NCBI RefSeq assembly: GCF_041296385.1
Contig: NC_091023.1
Coordinates: 24,429,924 to 24,493,923, forward strand
From: Aphelocoma coerulescens
Taxonomy: Eukaryota > Chordata > Aves > Passeriformes > Corvidae
DNA: 64,000 nucleotides
Direction: 5' to 3'
A program made the position numbers and the translations under genes. Below, one piece after another: positions 46,501-59,718 of the stretch; the stretch's first letter is position 1, and each line of letters starts with the position of its first letter. The notes beneath the pieces are model-generated. The model was given only the letters and a program-made list of their open reading frames with translations, had not been told where the DNA came from and ran no database searches.

Positions 46501-48642
46501 AGAATGGAGGCAAAAAGCACCAGGAGTACAGAAGTTGTAAAAAGGTATAACAGGGGTATAAAAGAAAAGGCAAAAATCTTCATGGCATCAAAACTCATCT
46601 GGGCAGTGCCCAGGAACAGGGGAAGAAGAACCTCAGATGTCTCCAGCCCTCACAAGGAAACAGCAGCCACCAGCTGGGCCCTGATAGAAACTGATAGATT
46701 CCCAGGGATATGAAGGAGCAAATTTATCCATGAGGCTCCTCTTTGTGGTGGGATTTTCCTGATTAAATGAGAGTAGAGGAAGGATGGACAGGACACGAGG
46801 TTGGGCTGTCACTTCAGTCTCCTCTCCCTCACAAATGCTGGTTGGAAAGGAGGGATGGGCCCAGATGTGAAAGGCAAGAGGCAGAGAAGGAAAGAATTGG
46901 GGGGCTGAGAGTTTATGGAGCATTTCCAATCCAGAAGCCAAAAGTGAATCAAAAGAAGCCTGGTAAAAGTGAAAATGCAGATTTTTCTCAGCCAATGCTC
47001 ACCAGTGCTGGAGCCACAGCTCCTTCTGCAGAACCCACAGGGAGACCTGGGGTGGTGCTTCCAGACCTGCAGCCTGGATTAAAAGGAAAGCCTAAACGCC
47101 AGCATCAAAAATAGTCTAACAAAGAGCTGACTCAAACTGGGAGATGTAATGAGGCATCCTTTGTAACACACACAGAGCACTGCAGGAACTTGTGTTTATG
47201 GAGTTCTCTGAGAATGCTGTGATTTAAATTTTATACATTACTCGGGGTTTTTTGCATTTATCTCAGAATGCAAACAACAGCGCTTTGGACTTTGTTCCCT
47301 TCTTCCCACAAAATGCACATTGGGTTTGTGCTTCTAATGAATTATTCTAATTAAAGCCATTGTTTTTATTTGTTAACCTGGGTTGCTGTCACTTTGTTGA
47401 AATAACAAAAAATCCTTGAGCTGATCCAATTTATCAATCTTAAAATTTAATCACAGTTACGCAGAACTTACAACAACAACAAGAGAGCAACTTCTCCCAT
47501 ATTCCAGCCCTCAACCCCACATGCACAAACATTTTTCCTTGACGTCACCAGAAGATTTTTCAAGAGCAGAGCAATTTTAAGCTGAAATATCTGAATTTTA
47601 AGAGGATTTTTCCTGTAGCTGGCACAGAGCCTGAAATACTCCGGGGTGAACATTGGGAAGAAGGAAAAGGAGCGGTAGGGAGAGATTTGAGCAGGGATGG
47701 ACTGGTGGAAAAGGAGATGGGAGAGGGGAGCCAGCAGGGAAATTCTGGAGAGCAGAACAGAAGAGGCTGCAGGGTTTGCTGGCAAAACCTGACCCAAAGA
47801 AGTGTTTCTGATTTAAACAGAGGAGTGGAGATAATTTATTGTTATTGTTATATTTAATAAGTGCATCAGGGAAGGAGCCAGAGGAGAGAGGAATGGAGAC
47901 AGCTGGAGGGCTGATTTACAGCGACATTTGAGGACGAGAGAATACTGAGGAAACAGCAATTCTGTTAGGGGGGAAAAAAGGAAAGACAGAAAGAGAAAGT
48001 GAAAAAAATAAGATTTGAAGGTTATGATCAAGAATTCCTGTTATAATAGCTTATAGGTGAAGCAGAGGAGATTCGTGACCTCGAGTACCTGCTGTGCTGA
48101 GCTCTGTAGTAAACCAGAGAGAAGTATCTTTGCTATTTAAGAGTTTTAAATGATAACATGGAAAAAATTAACGATTTAAGACTGGATTTAGCAACTCCTT
48201 AAATGCATTGCTTGTACAATCTCAATCTCCAGTTCAGGCACCCTTTTCCCCATTTTTTTATCCTTTCTAAGCAAAATTTGGATTTCTGTTGCAGCACTTT
48301 TCCTCTTTTTTATCCTTTCTATGCCAAACACCGAGTTCTAGAACAACAACTGAGATTTATCATTTTGATCCCAAATTTCTGTGTTATATTAACCTACATT
48401 TAAGCTTCTTCCACTAAGGATCAGGCTATGAAGTTTTCATATTTTATATGAAGTATTTCATATTTTGGGCTGCTACTGGTGTTTCTCTGATTGGTAATAA
48501 AAACATGTACCCACAAGACAATTATATACAGTACAGAAGGAATGTAATTACACCTAACAATGACAAAAAATGGATTTTTTTAATGGATCTCTACCACCTT
48601 GAATATTTTAGACAGAATTCACCTTGTTAACTGCAAATACAA
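46501..48642. other. Unannotated non-coding sequence
   Basis: No gene or repeat family recognised. Frames of 120, 115 and 109 aa show no domain. Confidence 0.4.
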
Positions 48643-48698
48643 AGGTTGGACTTAATGATCTTGAAAGTCTTTTCCAGCCTTAATGATTCTCTGATTCT
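48643..48698 (+). mobile_element. CR1 LINE, short 3' tail
   Basis: GGTTGGACTTAATGATCTTG, then AGTCTTTTCCAGCCTTAATG and ATTCTCTGATTCT: the TTGGACTNNATGA-type CR1 end, about 55 bp. Confidence 0.85.
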
Positions 48699-51682
48699 CA
48701 AGATGTGTGGTCAGCTGTGACTAAAATCCTCATTCTTCAGCCCACAAAATGCAAATTAATCTCCAGGGTTTTTGTTCTGAGAGTTTCACCTTCCCTGGAC
48801 CCCAAAAGGGAGAAAAAAAATCACTGGTGTAATATCACTGACACAACTACTGCAACAGATTCCCCCAGAGAGATAAATTATTTCTTATCTTCACTAATGA
48901 TATGGCAAAAAAAAAAAGGGAAAAATTGGCGAATTTCACCGAAATGAAATCAGGAAATCAGATACAGCAAGTAGAGACATTAGAGATGTGAATGAGAATG
49001 AACTCAAATGCTTCAAAATAACATAGCTTTGGAAAAAAAAACTAATTGAAACCACATTAATGGGGAGGAAGGAAACGTAAATGTGGATGTGCTGGAGCGA
49101 TGAGCACTGGCTGATGGAATATTCCTGAGCTGGGGCAGCAAACACGAGGCTCTGACAGCAAAAGGGCACCAGTGCTCAGCTAAATGAGCCACAACCCAAA
49201 ATGTTGGGCCACAGAAATCAAGATTTCACTTCTCCAGCAACTCTCAAGAGTTCTGTTACCGGTTCTGCACGCACGGTTTGTGACAGCAGTAAAAAATGAG
49301 GATAAACATAATTCTATGTGAAAATGTTTACAGCAACACTGAGGAATTCAAGATTCCTTTTTGTATCACAGAGTAATAAAGGGTGGCATCGAGTGGGGGT
49401 TTATGCACTGCATCTTTTAAGATGAGCACTGCTCAGGGCACAAACTATCCCCTGATAAAAATCAGGGGACCACAGAGTATCCAAACTATTTGACAGGATG
49501 CAGGAATAATCACAGAAAACACTTTTTTTGTGTCTACAGGTAGTTGGTCAGCTCCTTAAAACAGAGAAATATTAATATTAAAGCACTCTAACGTTTGTAA
49601 CTTGCTCCCACCTCAGTGCTTGTTTTGCTCAGCCTCCTTTGAACCCTTTCAGCCACAAGATTTGTCTGACACACTTGGAAGGTGCTGTGAAAAGATCACT
49701 TTTTATTTCATCCTAAGGACGTGCTGGGGCTGCCACAACTTGGTGTTGTGCTAACATTTGATTTCTGGGACGGGAAATATTTCAGGAGACACAAGAAGCA
49801 ACTTGTTGGTAGAAATGCAGCACATTGTGGGTTTGAGGCACTGATAATTTGTGTTATTTGGAGGGACATCGTTTTGATTCCTCTCCAAACAAGCTGGCAG
49901 CAGTGGTTATTCAGCACAGCAGTGAAAACAGATATTTACTGACACAGAAATAGATATGTTTATTAGAAAAGTCATCTACCAGAGTGATATTTTTTCAGTT
50001 TGAGGCTTGGAGATTGAAAATTAATTAAGGGCAGCATCAGTCATTGCTTCACTAGCAGCAAAATCAAGATTTGGGGAGAGGGATAAAGAAATATGAAAAC
50101 TTGGTGGATTTGAGTGGAAGTCAAAGTTTGAATCTCCTGGACAATCATCAGGATCTGCCAGGCTTGACAGAAGGGCCAGGGAATTGCAGAAGTGAAAAAT
50201 GGAAATGTGAAATGAGACAAATCCTGCCCCGGTGCTCTCTGAGCTCACACATTTACTCATTTACAGATCTGTTGTCTCCTCATTTGTCACTAAATTTTAT
50301 TGCAGTGCAAATGTAAGAAATAAAAATCAGATGTGTTCTGGTTTCTGGGTCAGAAATTTCGCTCAGAGCTCAGAAGAACCTTCAGTATGACCCCGAATGC
50401 TGCATGATGATGATTTTAGCCACGGTTCAACAAGCAAGACTAAATTTAAGATGTTTCATGGGGTATTGTTTTATAAATAGATCCTAACTGAAACAGTCTG
50501 AAACTCACAGCACTCATTAAAATGACAACTTCAAAGAGCAGCATTTAACTTGCAATGAAATCAGACCTTGGAGAAGGCCAAAAATCGAGGAGCCTCAGCA
50601 AACAATGAAATCCTTCCCTCAGCCAGGCTGTGTTTCAGGGCTGAGATGGGAAAGGCTGGGAGCTCACTGGGATGCACAATCCCTGGAATCTGACACAATC
50701 CCGCCCCAGGATGAGGCAGAAAGTGAAGTGTTCTTCACCTTGAGAAGAGAACACAGCGAGGAAAGGCAAAGACCTCTGCAAAGCTGATGAAAAGGAAGGG
50801 GGGTGTTGATGGTAGCAATAAAGAGCTCAAATTCTGCTCTGAATAAATTCAGCCTCAGATGATACCAACAAAAAAAAAACCAAACCAAAACCCTAAAACA
50901 TCTATTTTACAGTCCTATAATTCAGTTGTTTTTCACCTCTGCTCAAGAGGTTCAACCTCCTTGATTGATGCAGATTGATGAGCAAACACAGTGGTAAATG
51001 CAGCGAGTGAATTTAGATTTTCACTGAAAAATAGCAATTTCATTTGTCTCCAAGCAAAAGGTCCTAAATGAGATTTAACTTCGGCTCCTGTAGCACATTT
51101 ATCTGTGGAAAGTGATAGAAATAATGTTTCTGGAGCATGGGAATGTATTATTGGTTAAATATGCAGGTGCATAATTTAGTATCTGTCTTAAGACGATACT
51201 TAAAATTTATAACTCTAATAAAAAGAAGTACTTTACAGGTCACTAAAAATTATTTTAAGATGTATTTTCATGTATTATCAGAAAAAAAAATTCATTAGAA
51301 CAGCGTGGGGTTTTTTGCTCCTCCCAGACGTGGCAATAGTTTATCAATTGCTGAATATTTATTATCAGCGTATGTTAATTATCGTCAGTATTTGCTCACA
51401 AAATAAACAAATTTCCTCAGATAGGGCAATGATTTGCACTGGAAAAGGTCAATATTTCACTGAAAAAAAAAGGATTCTCTGCCAGCAGCAGGTCTGTGAG
51501 CTGGAGAAGTTTTCCTGTTGGTTTGAGGCAGGTGGGTGGCAGTTCAAAGATGGCATTTCTGGATTATCCAAAATGTGCTCCCATATCTCTTTAATGTGTT
51601 TTGCTGATTTTTAATATAAATTTTTCCCTCAGGATAAGATGCTTTCCTACCTGGTATTTTCAAACAGAATTTTGAATTAAAT
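48699..51682. other. Unannotated non-coding sequence
   Basis: About 3 kb, AT-rich. Holds a perfect 8-bp inverted repeat with a 4-base loop at 49449-49468 (CCCCTGAT...ATCAGGGG) and A runs at 48909-48919 and 50871-50879. No gene or repeat family recognised. Confidence 0.45.
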
Positions 51683-51765
51683 AGAATTACAGAACCACAG
51701 AATGGCTTGGGTTGGAAGGGACCTTAGGACCAGCCAGTTCTACCCCCTGCTACCATGGGCAGGCA
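51683..51765 (-). mobile_element. CR1 LINE, 3' terminal fragment
   Basis: On + starts AGAATTACAGAACCACAGAA, then TGGCTTGGGTTGGAAGGGAC and ACCATGGGCAGGCACAAA: reverse complement of the CR1 3' terminus, including the octamer region. Confidence 0.9.
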
Positions 51766-53195
51766 CAAAATATCCTCAAAGAATTTTCTATTCCAACCTC
51801 ACTTTTCCAAGGCAGAGGGTGATGGTGGAGGAAGAATTGCAAGAGGAGACCTCAAAAACAAGAGATATTTCCAGACAGCCAGAGGGGAAAACCCCTCAAT
51901 TCAAATTATTAAATGCCTTAAATGCCCAAAAGTTCTATTTTAATTTCATTTCTGACAGCCCTGTTCCCAGCTGAGGGGGCCACATCCTTTTCAAAAGCAC
52001 CAGCAGGAATTTGGGATAACACTGTGGGATTGCCCATGCAAATAGCTCATGAGAAAAGAATATTAATAATTAAAATTTAGGTTTAGGTGACTCAAAATTT
52101 GAAAGATAATTCAGCAAGTCTCAATTGCTCACTGTGAATTACCATAAAACACTGATTCAGGAGAAATCTCGAGATAAATATTATGATTATAAGCACTTTT
52201 CAAGATTCATAGCGCAGCAAATCTCTGCATTTTGTGTATCTCATTAATAATAACAAAATATTTTGCCTGTGCTCAGCTATTTATTTCAAGGGCTCTCCTT
52301 ATGTTTCTTAAATGTTTAATAAATGTGCTAAAAAATAAATTTAAAATGAACTAAAAAAAGAAGAGAAGAATGACTTGGTTTCTGCATGAACACAGAACCT
52401 AAAGAGTCCAAAGAGCATTGAGGGCCTGGGAACAGTTGTAAAAATTAATATTTTTCAACATATAGAGAAGGACATAACAGGGATTGAGAGAACAATGCAA
52501 TAAAAATCTGCCTGTGTTTTATGTCTTATATTTTAATATCCACACACATCTGATACAATGTTTCTTATAAATTAAAAAAAATGCATCTTTAAAATTATAT
52601 TATTTATCAAATTGGAAGATCTGACACCTGATCTTCAAAATATCAAGAGTGGATCAAGATGAAACAAGAGATTTAAATAAATTTTGGTATTAGTTAGATT
52701 TAGGATTTGGTTAGATAAAAGAAAATATAAAATCAAAAGATTTGGCTTCAGTAAAGGGCAGGAGTGACTGTGAACAGCTTAAATAAAGGCCTGGAAAAAT
52801 CAGAACAAGGGGCTAAAAAATGGCATCTGAGGAACTGAAAACGTAAGGAGGAAAATGAGCAAGAGGAAAAAAAGTCAAGGAAAACAAGCAAGGAAAAGGA
52901 TTGGAAAGAGGACGGGGGAAAATGATCCACAGGCAAATACAGGTGAAGCCACCAACGTTAAAGCTCAAGGCATAAACAAGGTGGAAAAAATCCTGGAAAG
53001 TGGAAATTTACCTCTTGAAAACCATTTGGTTTTATGGCCTTATCTGATAATGAAACTTAATCCATTAAAAATTGACAGTGGTAACCTTTTAATATATTCC
53101 TGTAAGGATTTCACCATTAATTTCAGAGTATTTCCAATTAGAAGTCAGATTAATTTTTAATCACAGCTTAATGCAATTTCATATTCCAACAGCAG
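51766..53195. other. Unannotated AT-rich sequence
   Basis: Strongly AT-rich between about 52030 and 52740. No gene or repeat family recognised. Confidence 0.45.
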
Positions 53196-53196
53196 T

Positions 53197-53280
<84 letters not shown>

Positions 53281-53358
53281 TCCTTCTTTCTTTCCTTCTT
53301 TCTTTCCTTCCTTCTTTCCTTCTTTCCTTCTTTCCTTCTTTCCTTCCTTCTTTCTTTC
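53196..53358. repeat. (TTTC)n microsatellite, about 160 bp
   Basis: Pure TTTC units over about 53196-53281 (about 21 units), then a degenerate TTCC/TTTC mixture to 53358. A homopurine-homopyrimidine tract able to form triplex (H-DNA) in principle. The lysine/glutamate- and serine/phenylalanine-rich frames across it are artefacts. Confidence 0.98.
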
Positions 53359-54562
53359 CCCTGAGCAGCTCCTGGTGAAATCCCCACGACTGCAAACCCA
53401 ACATGGGCCATGCCTGGCTTTCCTGGTAATGGGAATATTTTCTTAGCAGTCTCATTCTAAGTGAATTAAATCGTTCCTGTGGCCCTGGTAGAGTGAAGTG
53501 TGGCTAATTAGTTATTTGTGCTCTCACTAAATGGTCTTGGGGAGGTGATAATTGCACTGAATGTGCATTAACTTTGGGACAACCCCTGAAAATGGCCTGG
53601 AGAAGTCATGGCTTCCATGGCAAATATTCCATTTGGACATTTCCCTGAGCTGATCCTGCTTTAGCCATTGCTGGGATCAGCCCGTGCTGGGGTGGGGAGC
53701 TGCTCTCACTGCACCCTGCTCAAGCATCTCGTTTCATTAACAAAGCTCCTCCATGCTTTGATTTCTTGTTTTCCTTAATGAAGCAATTGTATTTTTAAAT
53801 ATTCACGTGTTTTCACGAATCTGAATAGAAATATCTACTTTGGAATCATTACTTCCTCCTCAAAATAAAATCCACAGTGGCCTCTGAACAAGGAAATAAA
53901 CCATGAACTGAGATCATCCCTGGAAGATTCAAAGAGAAAGGGAAGGAGGGAGGATTCTCCCTCACACTGACCAAGGAAATCCCACCCTGGCACTCAGGGG
54001 AGTGGGCAGAGGAGCCCCAGGGACAGCCTGGTCCCCACTGCCAGGACAGACCTCACTCAGGGATGCTTCAACCCTGCCCAATTTACCCACAGACTCCACC
54101 TCTGTGCGTTCAGATAAATCAGATTTGCAGAGCATTAATCCATCGGGATAATCTGGCCATAAACAGGAATTCACATTCAAAATGTTAGAGCTGTTTCCAC
54201 AACCGTCTGCAGTTTCAGTGCTCTGCTGCCTCACTTCCCAGTCAGAGCTGAGAAGATTCAATCCAAGTTTCAGATAAGGACCAAAGTTGAATTTGAGTGG
54301 TTCTCAGCCAGGAAGGACAATGCCAGGGTGTTGCCCAGCTCCTGCAGAGCTATTTTGCAGTGGTTACAGTGGCTGGGCTGAGGCACAGCAGGGCAAGAAG
54401 CCTCCCTGCACTTGGAAACAGCTGGGCACAGCTGGGGAAGATGGTTAAAAGAAACACATTTCTCCTAAAATTTGGGAATTCAGCAGGCACCAAGCTTGCC
54501 AGAGCACGAGAAACATTTGGATAAAGCTCTCAGGAATGCACAGGGTGGGATTTTTGGGGTGT
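53359..54562. other. Unannotated non-coding sequence
   Basis: No gene or repeat family recognised. Confidence 0.4.
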
Positions 54563-54638
54563 TTGTGCCGGGCCCGGAGCTGGACTTGATGATCCTCGCG
54601 GGTCCCTTCCAGCTTGGGATATTCCCTGACAATTCCAT
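54563..54638 (+). mobile_element. CR1 LINE, short 3' tail
   Basis: GGAGCTGGACTTGATGATCC, TCGCGGGTCCCTTCCAGCTT and GGGATATTCCCTGACAATTC: the CR1 type ending in GGACTTGATGATCCTCGTGG. Confidence 0.85.
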
Positions 54639-55105
54639 AACCATCCCTCCCCAGAAGCATCCTCTGGTGCACGCTGGCACCGCCCCCCCTGATTTGGGAT
54701 GCAGGACAAATGCACAGCTCCATGCACACCCCTCAGCAGGCTGGGCTGGAGAGCCAGAATATATATTTAGCTTTTATCTTGTGGAGTGACTTTTAATGAC
54801 ATTTCGAAGTGCTGAGGCACTGGGAGGCTCAGATTCTTTCTTGGTCCCAGTGTTTCCCTGTAAGCAGTCACTCAGATATTAAACATTCCCTCTGCCGGGG
54901 CTCCTAAAACAAACACTGAGCCCACTCGACTGGAGGCAAATGTTTGATGTAATTCCGTGTCAATTAGTTTATTCTTATCACCCTTACACGTTTATCTGCA
55001 TCCAAACCTTCATGGTGCAGCAATTATTTACTTCATCTTCTAATTAATAAGTGCTGAGTCCTGAGGAACTGGTTCAGTTTCGGTTCTACCCTCTGCCCTG
55101 GGGCC
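54639..55105. other. Unannotated non-coding sequence
   Basis: Nothing recognised. Confidence 0.35.
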
Positions 55106-55232
55106 AGGCTGGGAGAGCTGGGAATGTTCACCTGGAGAAGAGAAGGTTCCAAGGAGACCTTAGAGCCTCTTCCAGTGCCTAAAAGTGCTCCAGGAGTGCT
55201 GGAGAGGGACTTTGGAAAAGGGCCTGGAATGT
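55106..55232 (+). mobile_element. CR1 LINE, internal 3' region fragment
   Basis: GGCTGGGAGAGCTGGGAATG, CCTGGAGAAGAGAAGGTTCC, GGAGACCTTAGAGCCTCTTC, CAGTGCCTAAAAGTGCTCCA and CTGGAGAGGGACTTTGG. Truncated on both sides. Confidence 0.9.
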
Positions 55233-58200
55233 GCTTTCAGCTTCCCTACCAAGGCAAAGGCTTGAGGGAAGAGGGAACCCAAAATTCAATAATAAAAAGA
55301 GAGTTGGTGCTCATTGAAAAATCTCCAAAAGCCCCTGTAAGTGCTTCTGCTTCAAAAAGAAAACCTTAAGTGACTTCCCAGAACCTTTTTCCTACAAAAA
55401 ATATTCATCTTAGCCCACCTCCCTGAGAAACCAGTAAATGTAAACACTGTCCTCCACTGGAAACATCCAAGCCTCCAGCTCTCAGCTCCTCTCCTTCACA
55501 CTCCTGACAAGCAGCACAGCCCCAGCCAGGGACAGGATCATTTCAGTGTCTGCCCATCACTTTCTTCCCCAAAGAGTTTCCATGCCGAGGAAATTGAGGC
55601 ACTTCTAAAAGGACAAAAGTGCTCACCCTGCTGTTGTGTGTTTCCTGCTGAGAGGACTTTGGGGTTTTGCTTAGGAATGAGCCAAAGGACAAAAATGTGA
55701 CAGCAGCGCCTTGTTTCAGCAGGGGAAAGCTTCCCAGGGACATTTTTACTACTCTGTTCCTCAACATCGGATTTTATTATTGAAAGAGCTGATAAATTCC
55801 CAGCTAACTGAGCTACCACTCATCCCATCTGCCCATAAAGTCAGCTTTTAACACCAAGGAAATTCAGTATTCATCGGGAATACTGCTGCCTAAGCACAGA
55901 ACCTGGGAAGGTGGGAATCTGGTGTGTGGGGAAGCCAATTATTTTCCTCTTGCAAGATGATTTATATTATAATTCAAAATGCAAACACAATCATTCCAGC
56001 ACTCTTTCTTCCAGAAGAAATACAGATAACAGGATAATGCAGGGAGGATTCATTTCCTACAAGCTGCCTTTGTGTTGTTTATTGAGCTAAATAAACATGA
56101 AGGATGTGTGATAATCACAAAGCATCTTCCTGTGGCAAGAGAACTGATAGTGGTGGGGTTTTTGCTTTAGTTTTAAAACAAGGATTAGAGAAAAAATAAG
56201 AAAAACAGGACAAAACCCAACTTGGAATTGTTCCTAATTTGGCAGCACAGAAATTTCCCCACCAGTTTTGCAGGGCAGGCTGTGCCCAGGTTCCTCTCAG
56301 CAGAGATTAAATCAGTGTTTCTCAATTTGGGCTGGCTCAGAGCTCTGACTGATAATTTACCTTTAATTGTTATTCATGCCAGCCACTCTTTCCCTGTGCC
56401 TATCAACAGTTAATGTGTTTATACAATTAATTAGCCATTATTAAAGTCCCAACTGTAACCAGCCTGTGTCCCCAGGAATTTATGGCCAGAAATTCACAAC
56501 TTAAGGCAGGATTTGCTGAGCAGAGAAGCTCTGCAGCTCTGTTGGTTCCAAACATGTGGAATCAGAGGGCTCCAGAAGGCCAGATGTGAAGATGATCCTG
56601 TTAGAAAATCCCAGTAACACCCAGTGCTGCTGGATCCCATTGGATCTCCAGCATCCAGACTTTGTTTCCTTCCACCTCCTGCTCTCTTCCCCACCTGACA
56701 CTGCCTGGGGTGGAGACAGAGGATACAGAAGGATTTGAGGCTGCAGGTTGGTCTGAGGTGGATTATGATTTTCTTGTCTTTCTGAATGCCCCAAGACACA
56801 ATTCCCAACTCAGCCCAGGAGTAAAGCAGGGATTTTCCAGCCTGGGCATGGAGCTGTCACCCCCCACCTCGGATTGTTCTCTATCAGCACAGCTCTGTTA
56901 ACGTAGGACCAGATTATATCTCTGTTTTCTGGGGGATCAACCAGCAATTTGCAATGAAAATAGCTCCCAGTTTAATAAAACATTTCCTATCTCCCTTTAA
57001 ATTCACCTTCTGCCTCAGTTGAAGGACCCCCTAATTCCAAAAGGCTTTATAAAATAAAGGACATTGTCCTGTGTCTTTATATGACCCCAGCAAGGAAACA
57101 CTCCTGATAAAAATTCCCTGGAGAGGCAAATAATCCAAACACTCCTGCAATCCTTAAAAAAAAAAACCAAACAAACAAAAACCCCAATGTTTCCAAGCTC
57201 TGAAGTGCTGGAGATCTTCAGTGCTTTGCTGCAAAAGCAGCAAATATTTGCAGGCCAAGGATCTTCCTGCAAGCCCGTAATGGCCAAATTGTGATGGATA
57301 ACCTCAACTCGGGAGCAGAGCTGCCACCACCACCTCCCATGGCAACCAGAGGCATCTTGCTCAGGCTCTCCCACTTGTGCACTGATTGCTGGAATAATGC
57401 TGGAACTGCTTGGAAAGGATTCCTAAGAGTCTGGGGTTCCAGTGGAATTCAGAGCCTGGAGGAAATAAATCTCTGGCTCTGTGTGGAAATTGGGGCACGC
57501 TCAGAGATGACTCCCCCAAAGCTGCAGTGCACTGCAGGCAATCAAAACCTGGGGGGGAATTTCCACCCTCTCTGATGGTTCATTAGTGCCTGGGCAGCAA
57601 ATTCCAGAGGTCAATAGGATACTCCAGTGCCCATTAGATGGAAAACTCTTCTTAGTGGACAAGGCACAAACACAAATCAACACCAGATTTATTTTTTTTT
57701 CCTGGTCTTGAGCACATCTGTAACAACACAGCTGGAGAAAGCCACAATTCCATCCTCAAATGTATCACAAAATTAAGATATTTCCCCTAACGTGGATGAT
57801 GAAATGTCATTTCTGAGGGCAGAGGATAAAACAGGGATACAGGAGGAATTTACAAGTGGGACTTTTGGGGTTTTTTCGGTATCTATTTCCTTATTAGCTT
57901 CCCAGGGAAATGAGCACTGTAAAGTTCATGCTGAAGAGAAAGGTCACGATTCAGGGTACAGAAAAGGCTACTCCTGAACAGAATCATCAAAGAAAAATTC
58001 CAAGCAGGTACAACTGCAAATGGGATTTCACAGTTGCTCTGCAGTAACACATTTTTCTCCATTTTCACCACATTTCCAGGAGAAGGCTTATAAATACTAC
58101 AGCAGGACTGTGAAATAATTATCCATTCTTTCCACGAGAGTCCATAAATATTCTGCTGCTCTGTTTGGGACTAAAGCCTGGCCTGACCTGTAACAGGTCA

Positions 58201-59595
58201 CAGGAGGGACTGGGAGAGGAGATGTTTATTATTTTCCTGCTGACTCCCAGCTGTAGGACCAATTGCAAGGAGAAAAACCTCCCTGGCTGGCCCTTGCCCT
58301 TCTCATGCACAGACAGGAGCAGACATTTGCCAGCATTTCCACATCTATCAGCACCCTCAGAGATCTGACACGAACCCACAAACAGTTTTCTTCCCCACGG
58401 TGTGCTCTTTGGGCATTGCAAAGGTTTGATTTGCACAGAAGGTCATGGCCCAGGCTGAGCCTTGGCCACCTGAGCTTCCAAAACCAGCAGAGATCCCCTC
58501 ATGTGACACAGGAGACAAGGCCCTTGCAGAAGGACCACTTGTAAAGAAAAAAAGTCAGGAAGTTTTTCCTGTATTGAACGTCATTATCCATAAACCAGAC
58601 CATATTTTACTATGTGAGCTACTGCATTACACAAAAACAGACTTGAGAGTCACCTTGAATGAGGCCCCTTTTTAATTACTCTTTAACCGTGTAAAATACA
58701 CTCAAGGCTCATTTTTTGCATAGTTACATACAGATGGTTTAGCTTTAAAAAGCTCCTTTTCAACATTTCTGGGTGACCTGAAATTGCCAAGAATGCCAGG
58801 AACGCCAAAAGCAGTTTCTAATATCTTTTCTAGAAGGTGGCAGCTGCCCTGACCCTGTGCAGCAGTTGGATCTTGGTGGTTTTTTGGATCATTCTCATCT
58901 GCTGGACTGATTCACTCCCTCTATTAAGTAGGAAGCTTTAAAGCTGACATTTCTAATTGTTCCAGCTCTGTTTACTCAAAGGTGTTTAACACCAGCAGTG
59001 TTTTCTGAACAGGCCCTTTCGAGCTCTCTCACAGAGGAGAGTTTGCTCTGCTAAAGTGAAAATAAACAGACTCAGAACTCCTGTTAGACACTCAAGTGCT
59101 CAGAATTAACCTTTCGCTCAGAACTGACTAGATTGGAGCCAGCTTCTTGCTAATAGAGGGGAAAAAGGAGGATCTTTGCTCCCTGTGGAATGAGCAGCTC
59201 CAAGGAGCACAAAGCCAACCTTGGCAGAGCCCCAGCCTTGGCAGAGCCACCATCGTCCCCCTCTTGTAGCAAGAGGCACGAGAGATTTAATGCAGTGCCT
59301 CTGTAAATATAATCAGATTCCAGCTGTGCCAGGAGAGTGAGAGACAAGGAAGGGGTGGGAGTCACTGCATGGATATGCAGGCATTCTCAGCAAGGCCTTA
59401 ATCTGGTGTAAAATAAAACCATGTTTATGTTCTGTAACAAAGGGTTATCAGCACACAGTGCTCAGTCAGGGCTTTTAAATCATCCAGCATTGCTCCTGCT
59501 TCCCTTTCCATCTCCAGCTCTGGAGTTACCCTGCAATTTACCTGCTTTAAGTTCTCATTCTTATCCTTGAAACCTCAATAAGCCTTTTGTACCCC
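55233..59595. other. Unannotated non-coding sequence
   Basis: About 4.4 kb without a recognised gene or repeat family. Small A runs at 57158-57168 with CAAA units after them. Frames of 104, 119 and 105 aa have no recognisable domain. Confidence 0.45.
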
Positions 59596-59718
59596 TCATA
59601 GAAGGGTTTGGGTTGGAAGGGACCTTAAAGCCCATCCAGTACCCATGGGCAGGGACACCTTCCACTATCCCAGGCTGCTCCAAGCTCCATCCAGCCTGGC
59701 CTTGGACACTTCCAGGGA
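59596..59718 (-). mobile_element. CR1 LINE, 3' terminal fragment
   Basis: On + reads CCTCATAGAAGGGTTTGGGT, TGGAAGGGACCTTAAAGCCC, GGGCAGGGACACCTTCCACT, CAGGCTGCTCCAAGCTCCAT and CCTTGGACACTTCCAGGG. Close to the canonical CR1 3' end in reverse complement. Confidence 0.94.

Noticed and set aside
53157..53455. Charged (KKER-type) and serine/phenylalanine-rich frames
   Set aside because: Translation of the (TTTC)n microsatellite.
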